Source: Candidatus Dormiibacterota bacterium (lineage in GTDB: Bacteria > Chloroflexota > Dormibacteria > Aeolococcales > Aeolococcaceae). Taken from it: 64,000 nt of DNA. Below are positions 25,739 to 34,898 of this stretch, piece by piece. The notes beneath the pieces were generated by a model. That model saw only the letters and a list, made by a program, of their open reading frames with translations. It was not told where the DNA came from and searched no databases. The first letter of the stretch is position 1. Every line of letters begins with the position of its first letter. Made by a program: the position numbers and the translations under genes. The stretch lies in assembly GCA_003162415.1 (NCBI GenBank), contig PMOL01000003.1, positions 1-64,000 of the forward strand, given 5' to 3'.

Positions 25739-28502
25739 GGGTCGCCGCCAACGGCAGACGCTGGAGAGTTGCCGCCACGATGCTGGCCGCGACGATCGTT
25801 ACCACAATTCCGGCGACGAATGCTGCGGCCGCAGGAGCTGCGATGAGCGAAAGGTCGGGGCCGAGTAGTATCGCGACGACTGCCAGTCCAAGGACGGCGC
25901 CGCCCAAACTGCCTGCGAGGCCGATCCCGAGGCCTTCACCGATGGCGACTCGTGCCACGTGCCCGCGCCGCCAGCCCACGGCCGTGAGGACCGCGAACTC
26001 GGAGGCGCGCTCGCGCAGGTTGATGTACAGCACGTCCGCTACCGAAGCGGCGCCCAAAACGATGGCGAGTGAAGCGGACAGGTAATCCACCGCTCGCACC
26101 TGGTTGGCGACGAACCCCCCGAGCGCACTGCCGACCACACCCTGATCGAACGCCAGATTGAGCGCGAGCAGCACGGTGAGCGCGGCGATTCCCACAGCGA
26201 GCGCCGCTGCGGCGAGCGCGGCTCGAGCTGGCGCACGGCCCAGGTTGACGAGCGCCAGCCCGGCGATGTGCCGCACCGGATGAGGCCGTCGCGGGGCACG
26301 TACCGCGGGTGCCACCGCGTCGAGCGGCTGCGCATGCGCAGCTAGCAATGCCGGAACGAGCCCGGAGAGCCCCGCAAGGAGCATCGCCACGGGAATGACC
26401 AGGCCGACCCGCCACCACGGGACCTCCAAACGAAGCAGGGCAATCAAAAGGGCGGAGACCCCGGTACCCAGGATCCCGGCCACCAGACCAGTGAGCATGA
26501 CCTCACCGAGAATGAACATGAAGATCATCCTTCGTGGCCAACCTAAACATCGCAGTACGCCGATCTCTGTCCGTCGAGCTCGTACCGCGGCGAACGCCGC
26601 GTTGGCGAGAAAGAATCCGCAGACAATCAAGATCAGCACGAACAGAGCCAGGCTCTTGCCGTCGACGGCGTTGAGGATGACCAGAGCGACCGCCTTGCGA
26701 ACCCAGGATTCGTTCAGGGTCAGGGCTGGCCGCCCGTCACTGCCCGCCGGGAGCGCAATGGTCTCGGTGGTCGGGGAAGACCCTGCCGTGATGTCAACGT
26801 CCAGCCCCGTCGCTTGACGTATGGCAGCGGCGACTTGGCCAATCTGTGCGAGCTGCTGGCGGACGCTGCCATGCAGCCCGCCCACCCGTACACGGACGAC
26901 ACTGATGGGTGCCGTCGCGTTGACGGTTGGGAAGTCCTGCTCGAATGCCGGCAATGCGCTGAGCGTGGTCAGGATCAGCGGCGGCTGCTGAAGGTAGCCG
27001 GCCATGTTCGCGTTCGGGAGTAGCGGCTGGTTGCCCAGCGCCTTTTGGCTCGCTGCGTCGGCACCGGTGACCTGGGGCGGATAGTACGTTTCCAGCGGTA
27101 CCTGTGAGAGGGCGCTGAACCCGGGCAATTTACTCGGATCGAATTCGCCGACAGCGTGCAGAGTCAGGAGCTGCGGACTCGTGTTCGTTCTGAGTTGTTC
27201 GTTGAGTTGCCGAAACCCCAGGTCAGTTGAGTCGATCGGAGCCGCTTCGAAGCCGTTCGAGAGCACGCTCGAGGTCCACACGCTGTTGGAATTGGTGACC
27301 GGAAGTGGCGCCAGATCCCCACCGGACAGCTGTCGGTACGTGGTGGGTCCGCTAGTCCAGTACGCGTCCACGAGCGGCGCCGAATTCGACAGCTGCTGCA
27401 GGATCTGCTGGTATGCCTCCTGCGCCGTGAGCGTGACCCGCTCGGCAGGGATGGGCGTTTCTTTGGCCAGAGCCGCGGCGAGCTGGTCCGGGAGCAGTCC
27501 TTGGTGAAGCAGAGCCACTGCCGCGGCGGGTAACCGGCTGACGGTTATTTGATCGGTGTCGTCGACGAACGGGTTGGTGGTAGCCAGCACAGGGACTTGC
27601 AAGTGCGGCGCGAGCGACCCAGGGATCGGTTGTGCACCTATCGCAACGGCGCTGTCGGTGGGCCGTAAATACCTGCCGCTCGTCACAGCATTGCCCAGCC
27701 CAACCAACTGCTGCTCCGCAACCGGGTCGATCGCCGCGACCAGGAACGGGAGCACGACATCTAGATAGCCGCCTACGTGCCCCGGCGGCAGTTGAACCGG
27801 GCCAGCGTTGGCGGTCAAGTCTCGTCGTGACCAGCAGTATCCGTTTTGAGCTTGATAGTCGGCAAAGGGCGAGGTGAGATTGGGCACGTGGAAGTAAGAA
27901 GGACAGACGGTGACCTTTTGTCCATTGGGAAGCACTTCGGTGCTCTCGATTACCGTGGTCGGTGTGACTGTGATGCTGGTGCCTGGCTTTAGCGCCTGGC
28001 TCTGTAATGGATCATCGGTCACGTACACGTAGCCAATCGAGGAAGGCGGGAATCGCGTCAGGCCCCGGTCGGTCGTCCGATTGTCGGTGAGGGTGAGCAC
28101 CTGCGACGCCGCAGGCGTCAGAACGTTGGTCACGTCTATGGGGATTTGCACGCCCTGCAAGACGTATCCGATCATCGCGATCGGCGCCGCGAGCTGTACA
28201 CCAGGGATCTTCAGAATTTGGGCATATTGTTGGAGCGTGATGCCACCGAAGATTCCTGAAAGGTAGTTGTCCCGCACCAGGCCTTTGCTCGCCTCGAGTG
28301 GTGTCGTCGAGCCTGGCGGGCGCACCAAAATGTCGTAAGCGGGTCGGAGGTTCCGCGCCACGGTGCCCTGCACTTGAGCGGTGCTGGTCGTCGTCGCCGC
28401 AGTCAGAAGCGAGAAGCTCACCGACGCCACGAGGATTCCCGCAGCGACCGTCGCCGCGCGACCACGGCGATGCAGCAACTGAGACCACAGCGCTCGCAAC
28501 AC
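25725..28502 (-). CDS. FtsX-like ABC transporter permease
   Basis: A 925-residue protein. It has an N-terminal membrane helix (AATVAAGILVASVSFSLL), a large extracytoplasmic region (about 40-620) and two FtsX-type permease modules near 620-730 (LFVLILIVCGFFLANAAF, RRTEIGVLRCLGWPRRMI) and 780-915 (ASEFAVLTAVGWRRGHVAR). Known: the duplicated FtsX layout belongs to macrolide, lipoprotein or peptide exporters driven by a MacB-type ATPase. Substrate unknown. Its start lies about 100 bp from tRNA-Leu repeat B. Confidence 0.85.
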   Translation of the reverse strand: MLRALWSQLLHRRGRAATVAAGILVASVSFSLLTAATTTSTAQVQGTVARNLRPAYDILVRPPGSTTPLEASKGLVRDNYLSGIFGGITLQQYAQILKIPGVQLAAPIAMIGYVLQGVQIPIDVTNVLTPAASQVLTLTDNRTTDRGLTRFPPSSIGYVYVTDDPLQSQALKPGTSITVTPTTVIESTEVLPNGQKVTVCPSYFHVPNLTSPFADYQAQNGYCWSRRDLTANAGPVQLPPGHVGGYLDVVLPFLVAAIDPVAEQQLVGLGNAVTSGRYLRPTDSAVAIGAQPIPGSLAPHLQVPVLATTNPFVDDTDQITVSRLPAAAVALLHQGLLPDQLAAALAKETPIPAERVTLTAQEAYQQILQQLSNSAPLVDAYWTSGPTTYRQLSGGDLAPLPVTNSNSVWTSSVLSNGFEAAPIDSTDLGFRQLNEQLRTNTSPQLLTLHAVGEFDPSKLPGFSALSQVPLETYYPPQVTGADAASQKALGNQPLLPNANMAGYLQQPPLILTTLSALPAFEQDFPTVNATAPISVVRVRVGGLHGSVRQQLAQIGQVAAAIRQATGLDVDITAGSSPTTETIALPAGSDGRPALTLNESWVRKAVALVILNAVDGKSLALFVLILIVCGFFLANAAFAAVRARRTEIGVLRCLGWPRRMIFMFILGEVMLTGLVAGILGTGVSALLIALLRLEVPWWRVGLVIPVAMLLAGLSGLVPALLAAHAQPLDAVAPAVRAPRRPHPVRHIAGLALVNLGRAPARAALAAAALAVGIAALTVLLALNLAFDQGVVGSALGGFVANQVRAVDYLSASLAIVLGAASVADVLYINLRERASEFAVLTAVGWRRGHVARVAIGEGLGIGLAGSLGGAVLGLAVVAILLGPDLSLIAAPAAAAFVAGIVVTIVAASIVAATLQRLPLAATLAED

Positions 28503-28598
28503 TAGGAGGAACCGTTCATATCTCTGCTGATCGACAACTCCACTTCCCGAGCCATGATATGCGGGACTCTATCGTCGCGGACGTTTCAGGAACAGAAG

Positions 28599-28780
28599 CG
28601 AACCCTCCTAAGCTTCCTCAAAACGATCGGAAGAACAGCCGTCCGAACTCGAGGGAACGGCCAGGAAGCGCCACGTGACGCCGTGACTGGACAGAGATAT
28701 TGGCCCAGTATTGGCCCAGCACCTCCAAACGCCACGAGGGTGCGGGGTGTCCCTGCGTCTGGTGAGAGGACGCTCGGCTG
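28599..28780 (+). repeat. tRNA-Leu att repeat, copy B
   Basis: Matches copy A from cgaaccctcctaagcttcc onward, including the integrase-tail frame, the tandem TATTGGCCCAG (28698-28719) and the final ggtgagaggacgctcggctg block. The outer acceptor bases of the tRNA are not conserved here, so the match starts inside the T-arm. Confidence 0.85.
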
Positions 28781-28922
28781 TGTTGGCGCCACTTTCCGAT
28801 GTGCGCCTTGATCTGCCGCCGATCCCGCCTCGATCTCGGCCCGGACGCCCCCGCGGCGGCTCTGGGAACGCCTAGGATGACTGGCAGGCATCGCCTCGGC
28901 GGCAGACGGATGCGACTACTCC

Positions 28923-29567
28923 ATGACAGACGAGCTTGCACGCGATCCCAAAGATGTTGTCCGAGATGGATATGACGCCATTTCGGAGATCTACCGAGCC
29001 GATGGCGCCGAAGACGGCTCGCAAGGCGAATGGCTTGCCGAGTTCGCACGCGCCCTGCCACCAGGCGGACACGTACTAGATCTTGGGTGCGGGTGCGGCG
29101 TCCCAGCAGCTCGCTGGCTGTCGGCGCGAGGGTTTGCGGTTACCGGAGTTGATATTTCAGCGCGCCAGATTGAGCGAGCGCGTGCTCTCGTGCCCGGTGC
29201 CCAGTTCATTCAGTCGGATATGGCGGCCATCTCCTTTGACAACGGCACTTTCGATGCTGTAGTTAGCCTATACGCGTTGATCCACCTGCCCGTTGCCGAG
29301 CAGCCGGGTGTCCTATCGCGAATTGCTCGCTGGCTGCGTCCAGGAGGTCCACTCTTGGCAATCGTGGGGGCAGGCCCAGGCACCGGAACCGAAGAAAACT
29401 GGTTGGGTGGCGGTGCGCAGATGTATTGGTCCCAACCTAGCCTGCCCACTACCCTTGAGTGGGTCCAACAGGCCGGTCTCTTGTTGGATTGGCAGCGCTT
29501 CATTCCGGAGGGTGGTACAGGGCATGTTCTGATCCACGCTCGGTGCCGTCGTCCAAGGGACAAGTGA
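28923..29567 (+). CDS. Class I SAM-dependent methyltransferase
   Basis: A 214-residue protein with motif I VLDLGCGCGVPAARWL followed by VTGVDIS (acidic loop), FDAVVSLYALIHLP (motif IV region) and LRPGGPLLAI (motif V). The N-terminal DGYDAISEIYRA helix is the usual entrance of this group. The VOC start codon overlaps its stop (TGATG), so they are co-translated. Substrate unknown. Confidence 0.85.
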   Translation: MTDELARDPKDVVRDGYDAISEIYRADGAEDGSQGEWLAEFARALPPGGHVLDLGCGCGVPAARWLSARGFAVTGVDISARQIERARALVPGAQFIQSDMAAISFDNGTFDAVVSLYALIHLPVAEQPGVLSRIARWLRPGGPLLAIVGAGPGTGTEENWLGGGAQMYWSQPSLPTTLEWVQQAGLLLDWQRFIPEGGTGHVLIHARCRRPRDK

Positions 29568-29950
29568 TGATTTCCCACATCGAGCTCTACGTCTCCGACC
29601 TCGCGACGTCGGCGCATTTCTGGGACTGGCTTCTGCGTCTGCTCGGCTACCAACCCTTCCAGTCGTGGGCTGAAGGGCGGAGTTGGCGCCTCAACGGGTT
29701 CTATCTTGTGCTGGTTCAGACGCCATATGCGCACGTTGGCGCTGGCTACCATCGAAGGCGCACTGGTCTGAACCATCTCGCGTTCGCGGCGGACGATCGC
29801 AATCAGGTGAACCAAGTCACTGAAGCTCTGCGTGATCGCGGCGTTCGCATCCTTTACGAGGACCGGCATCCGCACGCGGGCGGACCTGATTCTTACGCCG
29901 TGTTCTTTGAAGATCCAGACCGCATCAAGGTCGAACTTGTCGCCCCATAG
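29567..29950 (+). CDS. VOC-superfamily (glyoxalase/dioxygenase-like) protein
   Basis: Start chosen at MISHIELYVSDLATSAHFWD, which overlaps the methyltransferase stop. The 127 residues show two beta-alpha-beta-beta-beta modules, with His at IELYV/HIEL and at LNHLAFAA, and Glu at KVELVAP, the usual metal ligands of VOC enzymes. No specific activity can be named. It may act with the methyltransferase in detoxification of one compound. Confidence 0.8.
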   Translation: MISHIELYVSDLATSAHFWDWLLRLLGYQPFQSWAEGRSWRLNGFYLVLVQTPYAHVGAGYHRRRTGLNHLAFAADDRNQVNQVTEALRDRGVRILYEDRHPHAGGPDSYAVFFEDPDRIKVELVAP

Positions 29951-29951
29951 C

Positions 29952-30152
29952 GATGCGCTTGAACTTCCTCATCTCGATCTGACCGACGGGTGGATCGTTC
30001 TACCTGTATCGGATAGCGCAGACGCGGCTGAGTTGGTTGCTGCGGTGCCTGGGCCCGACCCCAGAAACGCTGGACTCCCACGCAGGGGGTCAGCCGAGGA
30101 GGCCAAGGGCTGGATTGCTCGGCGGCGCACCCGCCTCGCCGAGCGCTTGGGG
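29952..30152 (+). pseudogene. GNAT acetyltransferase N-terminal fragment
   Basis: The frame from about 29958 reads DALELPHLDLTDGWIVL and PVSDSADAAELVAAV, matching the opening strands of GNAT acetyltransferases, then GWIARRRTRLAERLG. The rest of the acetyl-CoA binding fold is absent and the frame runs directly into the lipoprotein that follows. Truncated gene. Confidence 0.5.
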
Positions 30153-31004
30153 TTGTCGGCACTCAAGGCCTATGCGTTGCTTGCAGTGGCGCTTTCCGGG
30201 TGCGCCTCGGGTGCACCTACGGCGACCGCTCACGGCACGACTCCTCATGGCACGACTCCTGGACCCTTAGTCTGTGTGCAACTCTCGCCGACACTCACGT
30301 GCTCTTACGTCGGCATCGGAAGATTCACAGTCGTCCACATAGGCAGGTTCACAGTTGGTTTCGATCCATCGGTGACACGCTCTGCCGATGCCTCTGGCGT
30401 CTCGCTCGTACGCGACGTGACTACGGATCTGACGCGCATTGCGGCGCTGCTCCCCGGGCCCTCCAGCGTGATCATCATTGAGCAGACGACAAATGTGACT
30501 CCGGAGACGGGTGAGCTCGGCTACACGGATCCGACGACCGGCCAAGTGTTGATCCAACTGGACCCTATCAGTCAGGTTCCATTCTCCGAGACGCTTGCCG
30601 TGTGGCTTCCGGAGGCGCTGGCCCACGAAATCCACCATAGCGTCCGCCGCCTCACCGGCCCTGGATTCGGCAACACCCTCGGTGCGTTTCTTGTGAGCGA
30701 GGGCATGGCGAGTGCTTTCCGTCATCAGGCATTCCTCGGAACCGACGCCCCCTGGGACAACGCACTTACACCCGTCCAAGAGCACGCGCTCTGGAAGCAG
30801 GCTCAGCCTTTGCTGACCCAGGGTGGACTGCCAGTATATTCGGAGTGGTTTTACGGAGGGGATGGCGTTCCTAAGTGGGCCGGCTTCACCATCGGCTACC
30901 ACATCGCCGAGAACTACATCCAACACCATCCCGGAACGAGCGCCGCATCGCTGGTCGACGCACCGGCCGCCACCATCCTGGCGGGCAGCACTTACGCTCC
31001 GTAG
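30153..31004 (+). CDS. Lipoprotein with predicted Zn-protease fold (DUF2268-like)
   Basis: I placed the start at TTG 30153 because the following residues form a lipoprotein signal peptide (LSALKAYALLAVALSGC). After a Thr/His/Gly linker the mature protein carries SETLAVWLPEALAHEIHHSV, with HEIHH matching the H-E-x-x-H zinc motif, and later FLVSEGMASAF and AGFTIGYHIAENYI. These are the landmarks of DUF2268-type predicted zinc proteases. The open frame extends upstream into a GNAT fragment, which may be a decayed neighbour or a fusion. Confidence 0.65.
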   Translation: MSALKAYALLAVALSGCASGAPTATAHGTTPHGTTPGPLVCVQLSPTLTCSYVGIGRFTVVHIGRFTVGFDPSVTRSADASGVSLVRDVTTDLTRIAALLPGPSSVIIIEQTTNVTPETGELGYTDPTTGQVLIQLDPISQVPFSETLAVWLPEALAHEIHHSVRRLTGPGFGNTLGAFLVSEGMASAFRHQAFLGTDAPWDNALTPVQEHALWKQAQPLLTQGGLPVYSEWFYGGDGVPKWAGFTIGYHIAENYIQHHPGTSAASLVDAPAATILAGSTYAP

Positions 31005-31119
31005 GTGAGGATCGTTCTTGGTCAGGGTCATCCGCCAGCCTGCGCCAGCGAGTGGGCCGCCTTCCGCCCGCATTGCTCGCCTCGACCTCGGGTCCGAATG
31101 ATACGTTCGTAGTGGTGAA

Positions 31120-31626
31120 GTGAAAGGCATGGACGACGATAACCAGGACTTGCTTGAGCGAGCAATCGCGTGCGCTCTCGACGCGCATGCGGGTCAAGAG
31201 TATCCGTCGCCCGAGCCCGAACCGTACATTCTGCATCCCCTTCGCGTCATGTGCGCTGTAGACGGTGCCCACGCGCGGATGGCGGCCGTTCTCCACGACG
31301 TCATTGAGGACACCGAGGTCACCCTTGTTGACCTTCAAAGTGCGGGCTACCCACACGCAGTCATTCACGCGGTGGATTGCCTCACGCACCGCGAGGGCGA
31401 AACCTACGCCGCGTACATTGAGCGAGTCGCGACAGACCCTATCGCAACGGTAGTGAAGATTGCCGATCTACGTGACAACCTTCGCAATAACAAGAGCCTG
31501 TCGCCGAGGTTGGACGTCGTAGAGAGAATTCAGCGCTACGAGCAGGCGCTGTCGCTTCTGGAGCCGAGACTCTCCTCGCCCGATGAGGCACGATCGCCCC
31601 GAGCGTCTCAGTTCGAGCGACGGTGA
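31120..31626 (+). CDS. HD-domain phosphohydrolase (SpoT/MESH-type)
   Basis: A 168-residue protein with the SpoT-like HD signature: AIACALDAHAGQEY, YILHPLRV (first His), AAVLHDVIEDTEVTLVDL (His-Asp pair) and VVKIADLRDNL (distal Asp). Known: stand-alone HD proteins of this type can hydrolyse (p)ppGpp or related nucleotides. GTG 31120 or ATG 31129 could be the start. Its stop overlaps the next start. Confidence 0.75.
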   Translation: MKGMDDDNQDLLERAIACALDAHAGQEYPSPEPEPYILHPLRVMCAVDGAHARMAAVLHDVIEDTEVTLVDLQSAGYPHAVIHAVDCLTHREGETYAAYIERVATDPIATVVKIADLRDNLRNNKSLSPRLDVVERIQRYEQALSLLEPRLSSPDEARSPRASQFERR

Positions 31627-32219
31627 ACGGCCCGGCGCAACCGGCGTCCGCGTGTACGGTAGGTCGCGCCCCGGTGGCGGTCATTCATCTGGTTCGGCAT
31701 GGGAGGCCTTTGCAGAATACGAACATAGCCGCGAACCGTTGGACTTTGGACCCGAACGGTCACGGCGAGATCGCGGCTCTACGCGAATCCGGCACGCTGC
31801 CAGCCACGGGCTCGTGGTTCTCGTCGCCGGAGCCCAAGGCGTTGGAAACGACGCGAAGGCTAACGGCTGCACCAGTCACGGTTGTCTCGGGCCTCTCGGA
31901 GATGGCGCGGCCCGCCGGTTGATACGAGGACTTCGAATCCCTCGTTGCGCAGGCTCTCGCCACACCTGATCGTCCAGCTGCGCCGGGTTGGGAAACCGCC
32001 GCGTCTACTCTCCGCCGCATTGCCCGCGCTTTTGATCGAATCGCAACAACGCATGAAGGAGAATTGCTGATACTTGCCGGCCACGGGACGGCCTGGACTC
32101 TCTTGGTCTCAGCCCTCACCGGTGCAGCGCCCGACGTGATGGCGTGGAAGCATCTCCTGTTCCCGGATCACCTCATGATCGCCGACGGCAAGGTGGTAAG
32201 CGCCTGGGGAGCCTGGGTC
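31623..32219 (+). pseudogene. Histidine phosphatase (phosphoglycerate-mutase fold) with in-frame TGA
   Basis: The frame opens with VIHLVRHGRPLQNT (the RHG catalytic motif) and SSPEPKALETTRRL, then hits a TGA at 31920-31922. It continues unbroken as YEDFESLVAQALATPD, TTHEGELLILAGHGTAW (the second catalytic His) and HLLFPDHLMIADG. In relatives a Trp is common before the aromatic-acidic EDFE motif, so TGG to TGA is the likely change. It overlaps the HD gene. Probably a recent loss-of-function or a sequence error. Confidence 0.7.
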
Positions 32220-32563
32220 AAAAGCTCAGCCCACCCCTACCTGCGGGGCAGTCGAAAATGCCGGAACGGGTCAACCCAGGGCGATCGGATCGAACGCTTG
32301 CCACTGAGAGCGCCTGGATGCGCTCAGCACGGCCCGCTCACGCCGTCGCCCGCCACGACCGGCGGCTGCTTGACTCCCGGCGAGTCGCTCGCGGGCCGAC
32401 CTCCTCGCCGCCAACGAGGCGATGCACTGGCTCGAACATCTCGATCTTTAGTGAGTTTCCGTGCCCGGCGCTCTCGCCGAGCTAAAACGTGTTCAACCCA
32501 CCAAATGGTACGCGATAAACACGTACCTAAAGGTCAAGGCAACACCTATGCGAGAGTCGTCAT
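32220..32563. other. Intergenic stretch, no supported gene
   Basis: The histidine phosphatase frame stays open here but becomes Arg/Pro-rich and non-homologous. One short frame ends with ADLLAANEAMHWLEHLDL at about 32449 and could be the C-terminus of a lost protein. Nothing else is recognised. Confidence 0.4.
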
Positions 32564-33226
32564 ATGGACGACGCAGATAGCGGCGGCGACGCCGGGTCGG
32601 CCCGAGCACTGCTCTTCGATCTTGGCGGGGTAGTTCTCGAGATTGACTTCGACCGGGTGTTCCTCAGCTGGGGTGCTCGCGCGTCCTGTGACCCTCAGGT
32701 AATTCGTCGACGATTCAAGTTCGACAAAGCATACGAGCAGCACGAGCGAGGCGAGCTTGACGCGGCGGGTTACTTCGCGTCCTTACGCCGCAGCTTGCGG
32801 CTCGATCTCTCTGACGAAGATTTCATCGCTGGCTGGGGAGATCTCTACGTCCGCCCCCTGCCTGGAGTGGGAGCGGCGTTGGCCGCGGCAAGTGAACGTC
32901 TACCGCTGTACGCATTTACCAATTCGAACCCGACCCACCAGGATGTATGGGCCACGCGCTACGCACTTGAGCTATCGGTCTTCCGCTCGATCTTCGTCTC
33001 GTCGGAACTTGGCCTTCGCAAGCCTGACCCCTATGCGTTCAGAGAAGTAGCCCAACGCGCAGGGTTCCCGACTTCAGCATTCATCTTCTTTGATGACACT
33101 CTCGAGAATGTCATGGGCGCGCGAACGGCAGGGATGCAGGCGGTCCACGTTCAGTCGACCGATGACGTCCGTATCGCACTCCACGAGCTGACCTGTTCGT
33201 CCAACAGCGAGAAGGCCCCCTTGTGA
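32564..33226 (+). CDS. HAD-IA family hydrolase
   Basis: A 220-residue protein with the four HAD motifs in order: LLFDLGGVVLEIDF (motif I), LYAFTNSNPTHQDV (motif II), SSELGLRKPDPYAF (motif III lysine) and FIFFDDTLENVMGA (motif IV acidic pair). The helical cap lies between motifs I and II. Known: HAD-IA enzymes dephosphorylate small metabolites. Substrate unknown; ATG at 32564 follows the intergenic stretch. Confidence 0.85.
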   Translation: MDDADSGGDAGSARALLFDLGGVVLEIDFDRVFLSWGARASCDPQVIRRRFKFDKAYEQHERGELDAAGYFASLRRSLRLDLSDEDFIAGWGDLYVRPLPGVGAALAAASERLPLYAFTNSNPTHQDVWATRYALELSVFRSIFVSSELGLRKPDPYAFREVAQRAGFPTSAFIFFDDTLENVMGARTAGMQAVHVQSTDDVRIALHELTCSSNSEKAPL

Positions 33227-33299
33227 CGCCGAACTAAGCAGCTTCGTCCCCCGATACCATGGCGAGCATGACTGAATCGGCTATCAAATTGGGCGTCCG

Positions 33300-33345
33300 T
33301 CGGGGAGACAGGACTCGAACCTGCGACCCCTGGTCCCCCAGATTA
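33300..33345 (-). repeat. tRNA-Pro 3'-half remnant
   Basis: On the minus strand this reads CTGGGGGACCAG, GGTCGC, the T-arm GCAGGTTCGAGTCCTGT and the acceptor strand CTCCCCG followed by A. The pattern matches a tRNA-Pro(GGG) 3' half. The 5' half is missing and AT-rich DNA follows, so it is another integration scar. Confidence 0.6.
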
Positions 33346-33805
33346 GTCCTCATTTCCCGATGAGTGCTGAGTTCGATTTAGAGTGGTTTTGTGGGGAATT
33401 GGTTGGAATGACGACTAGAGCGCGTGTGATGGAATCCACTGGAATCGCCGAGAATCCCTCAGCGCTCTTCGACAGAGAACATCGCTTATTCCCTTGAGCA
33501 TCCAGCTTTCCCAGGGCCGATCACGGCTTAGCAATCGTGTCCGTCAAAGCGGAGCGGGCCCACCCTGCCTCCAGTGATGCTCACTGCCTTGGCATGGTTC
33601 GCGGCCGTGAGGCGCTTCGAGGTGCCTCGCGCTCCAGCAGCGACGACGAGCATTGCACGGCGGTTATACCCCCAGGCACCCAACCGAATCCTGTGTCCTT
33701 GTTCCGAAACAGTAGCGGGAGAGTGACGGGGTTCCATGTGCGTGAAAGCGTGTGCTCCCGTCACCACTGAACGTGGCGGCGGAACCCGCCAGATGGAGAA
33801 AGAAC
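33346..33805. other. Gene-poor stretch after the tRNA-Pro scar
   Basis: Only low-complexity antiparallel frames occur. It holds the upstream region and ribosome site (GGAGAAAG near 33795) of the small membrane protein that follows. Confidence 0.4.
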
Positions 33806-33952
33806 GTGACACGTACGACGACAATCCGGATCGGCGTCGCAGCAGTGGTGCTGGTGGCGCTGGCCCTTGTGTTGGTGTTGGCGCTACACGTTGGTGGCCT
33901 TGGCCAGCAGTGCGCAACGTCGGTGGACGGCACAGCGACGGTGTGCCAGTAA
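33806..33952 (+). CDS. 48-residue single-pass membrane or secreted protein
   Basis: Starts at GTG 33806, eight or so bases after GGAGAAAG. Residues 8-30 form one strong membrane helix (IGVAAVVLVALALVLVLAL) after a Thr/Arg-rich start, then two Cys (QQCATS, TVCQ) at the C-terminus. Small envelope peptide, function unknown. Confidence 0.55.
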   Translation: MTRTTTIRIGVAAVVLVALALVLVLALHVGGLGQQCATSVDGTATVCQ

Positions 33953-33995
33953 TGCGAGCCATGGGTGGGAGTGGCTAGGGATTAGCATTCCCGCC

Positions 33996-34898
33996 ATGGA
34001 AGACGCAGGGTTTGGGCACCCGCCCGATACGCCGTCGGGGGGTCCGCCCCCTACTGAAGCCTTAGCTTCAGTCGTGCTTGGCTGCCCGAAGTGCAAAGTG
34101 GTCAGCCATGTAGCGCCTGATGCGACGAACTGGCAGTGTGTTTGCGGAGCGCGATACGACCTCGCCTTATGCCCAAAGTGCGCCAGGGGAGTGCACTTCC
34201 CGGACAGCCTGAGGGGCCGGAAGCTGAAATGCCCCTTCTGCAAAGGCACCTTCAGGAACCCCGCGGCGATGAAAGCTGAGGACATGGCCGTGGACCTGCG
34301 ACGCCACGGTGTGCGAGCCGACCAAGCTCCCGACCCCGACACGCGAATCATGACGGACCTCAGCTTGGTGGACGCCGGAGGCTCGGCGATCGTGAAGGGT
34401 TCCATCTGCACTGTCGCCTGTTACGCGGACGGCATCGCCGTCATGCCTGCGAGCATGTTGCAGGGAGAGGAGTTCTGGCCATATGCCAAAGTCACTTCAC
34501 TAGAAGTTGGTGGCCCTGGAGCCATTCGACGGAATGCAGGCATGTGGGGCTTTGGCATCGGTGGAATCGCCGCGGCCACGGCAATCAACCGTCTTACGAC
34601 CAAGACGACAATCAATACACTTGTTCATCTAACGACTCACACTACTGAGTACGTATTCCTCAGCCACAAGTACGGCGTACAGCCTCTTCAGACATCGCTC
34701 ACTCCTGTGTTCACGCGAATGAGGCTAGCCTCCACCGCTTCACCGTCTCAGGCACCCCAGTCCGTGCCCCCCGGCGCACCAGCCCTACCCGGGACGGCCT
34801 CGATCGCAGACGAGCTTGCAAAGCTTGCTCACCTCCGCGACAGCGGCGTGTTGTCGGATGAGGAGTTTCAATCGGCGAAGGCGCGCCTCCTGGGGTGA
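33996..34898 (+). CDS. Double zinc-ribbon protein with C-terminal SHOCT domain
   Basis: Start chosen at MEDAGFGHPPDTP, since the upstream frame is unrelated. Residues about 25-85 carry two zinc ribbons: GCPKCKVVSH with WQCVCGARYD, and LCPKCARGVHF with KCPFCKGTF. A central beta-rich region with a Gly-rich stretch (GMWGFGIGGIAAATAI) follows. The last 31 residues, IADELAKLAHLRDSGVLSDE and EFQSAKARLL, are a SHOCT domain. Known: SHOCT domains end many uncharacterised bacterial membrane-linked proteins. Role unknown, perhaps nucleic-acid or protein binding. Confidence 0.7.
   Translation: MEDAGFGHPPDTPSGGPPPTEALASVVLGCPKCKVVSHVAPDATNWQCVCGARYDLALCPKCARGVHFPDSLRGRKLKCPFCKGTFRNPAAMKAEDMAVDLRRHGVRADQAPDPDTRIMTDLSLVDAGGSAIVKGSICTVACYADGIAVMPASMLQGEEFWPYAKVTSLEVGGPGAIRRNAGMWGFGIGGIAAATAINRLTTKTTINTLVHLTTHTTEYVFLSHKYGVQPLQTSLTPVFTRMRLASTASPSQAPQSVPPGAPALPGTASIADELAKLAHLRDSGVLSDEEFQSAKARLLG

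Noticed and set aside
31920..31922. Recoded TGA (Trp) as an alternative genetic code.
   Set aside because: Many intact genes in the window end in TGA, for example the MNT and addB genes, so standard TGA stops are used; a lone in-frame TGA is better explained by mutation or error.
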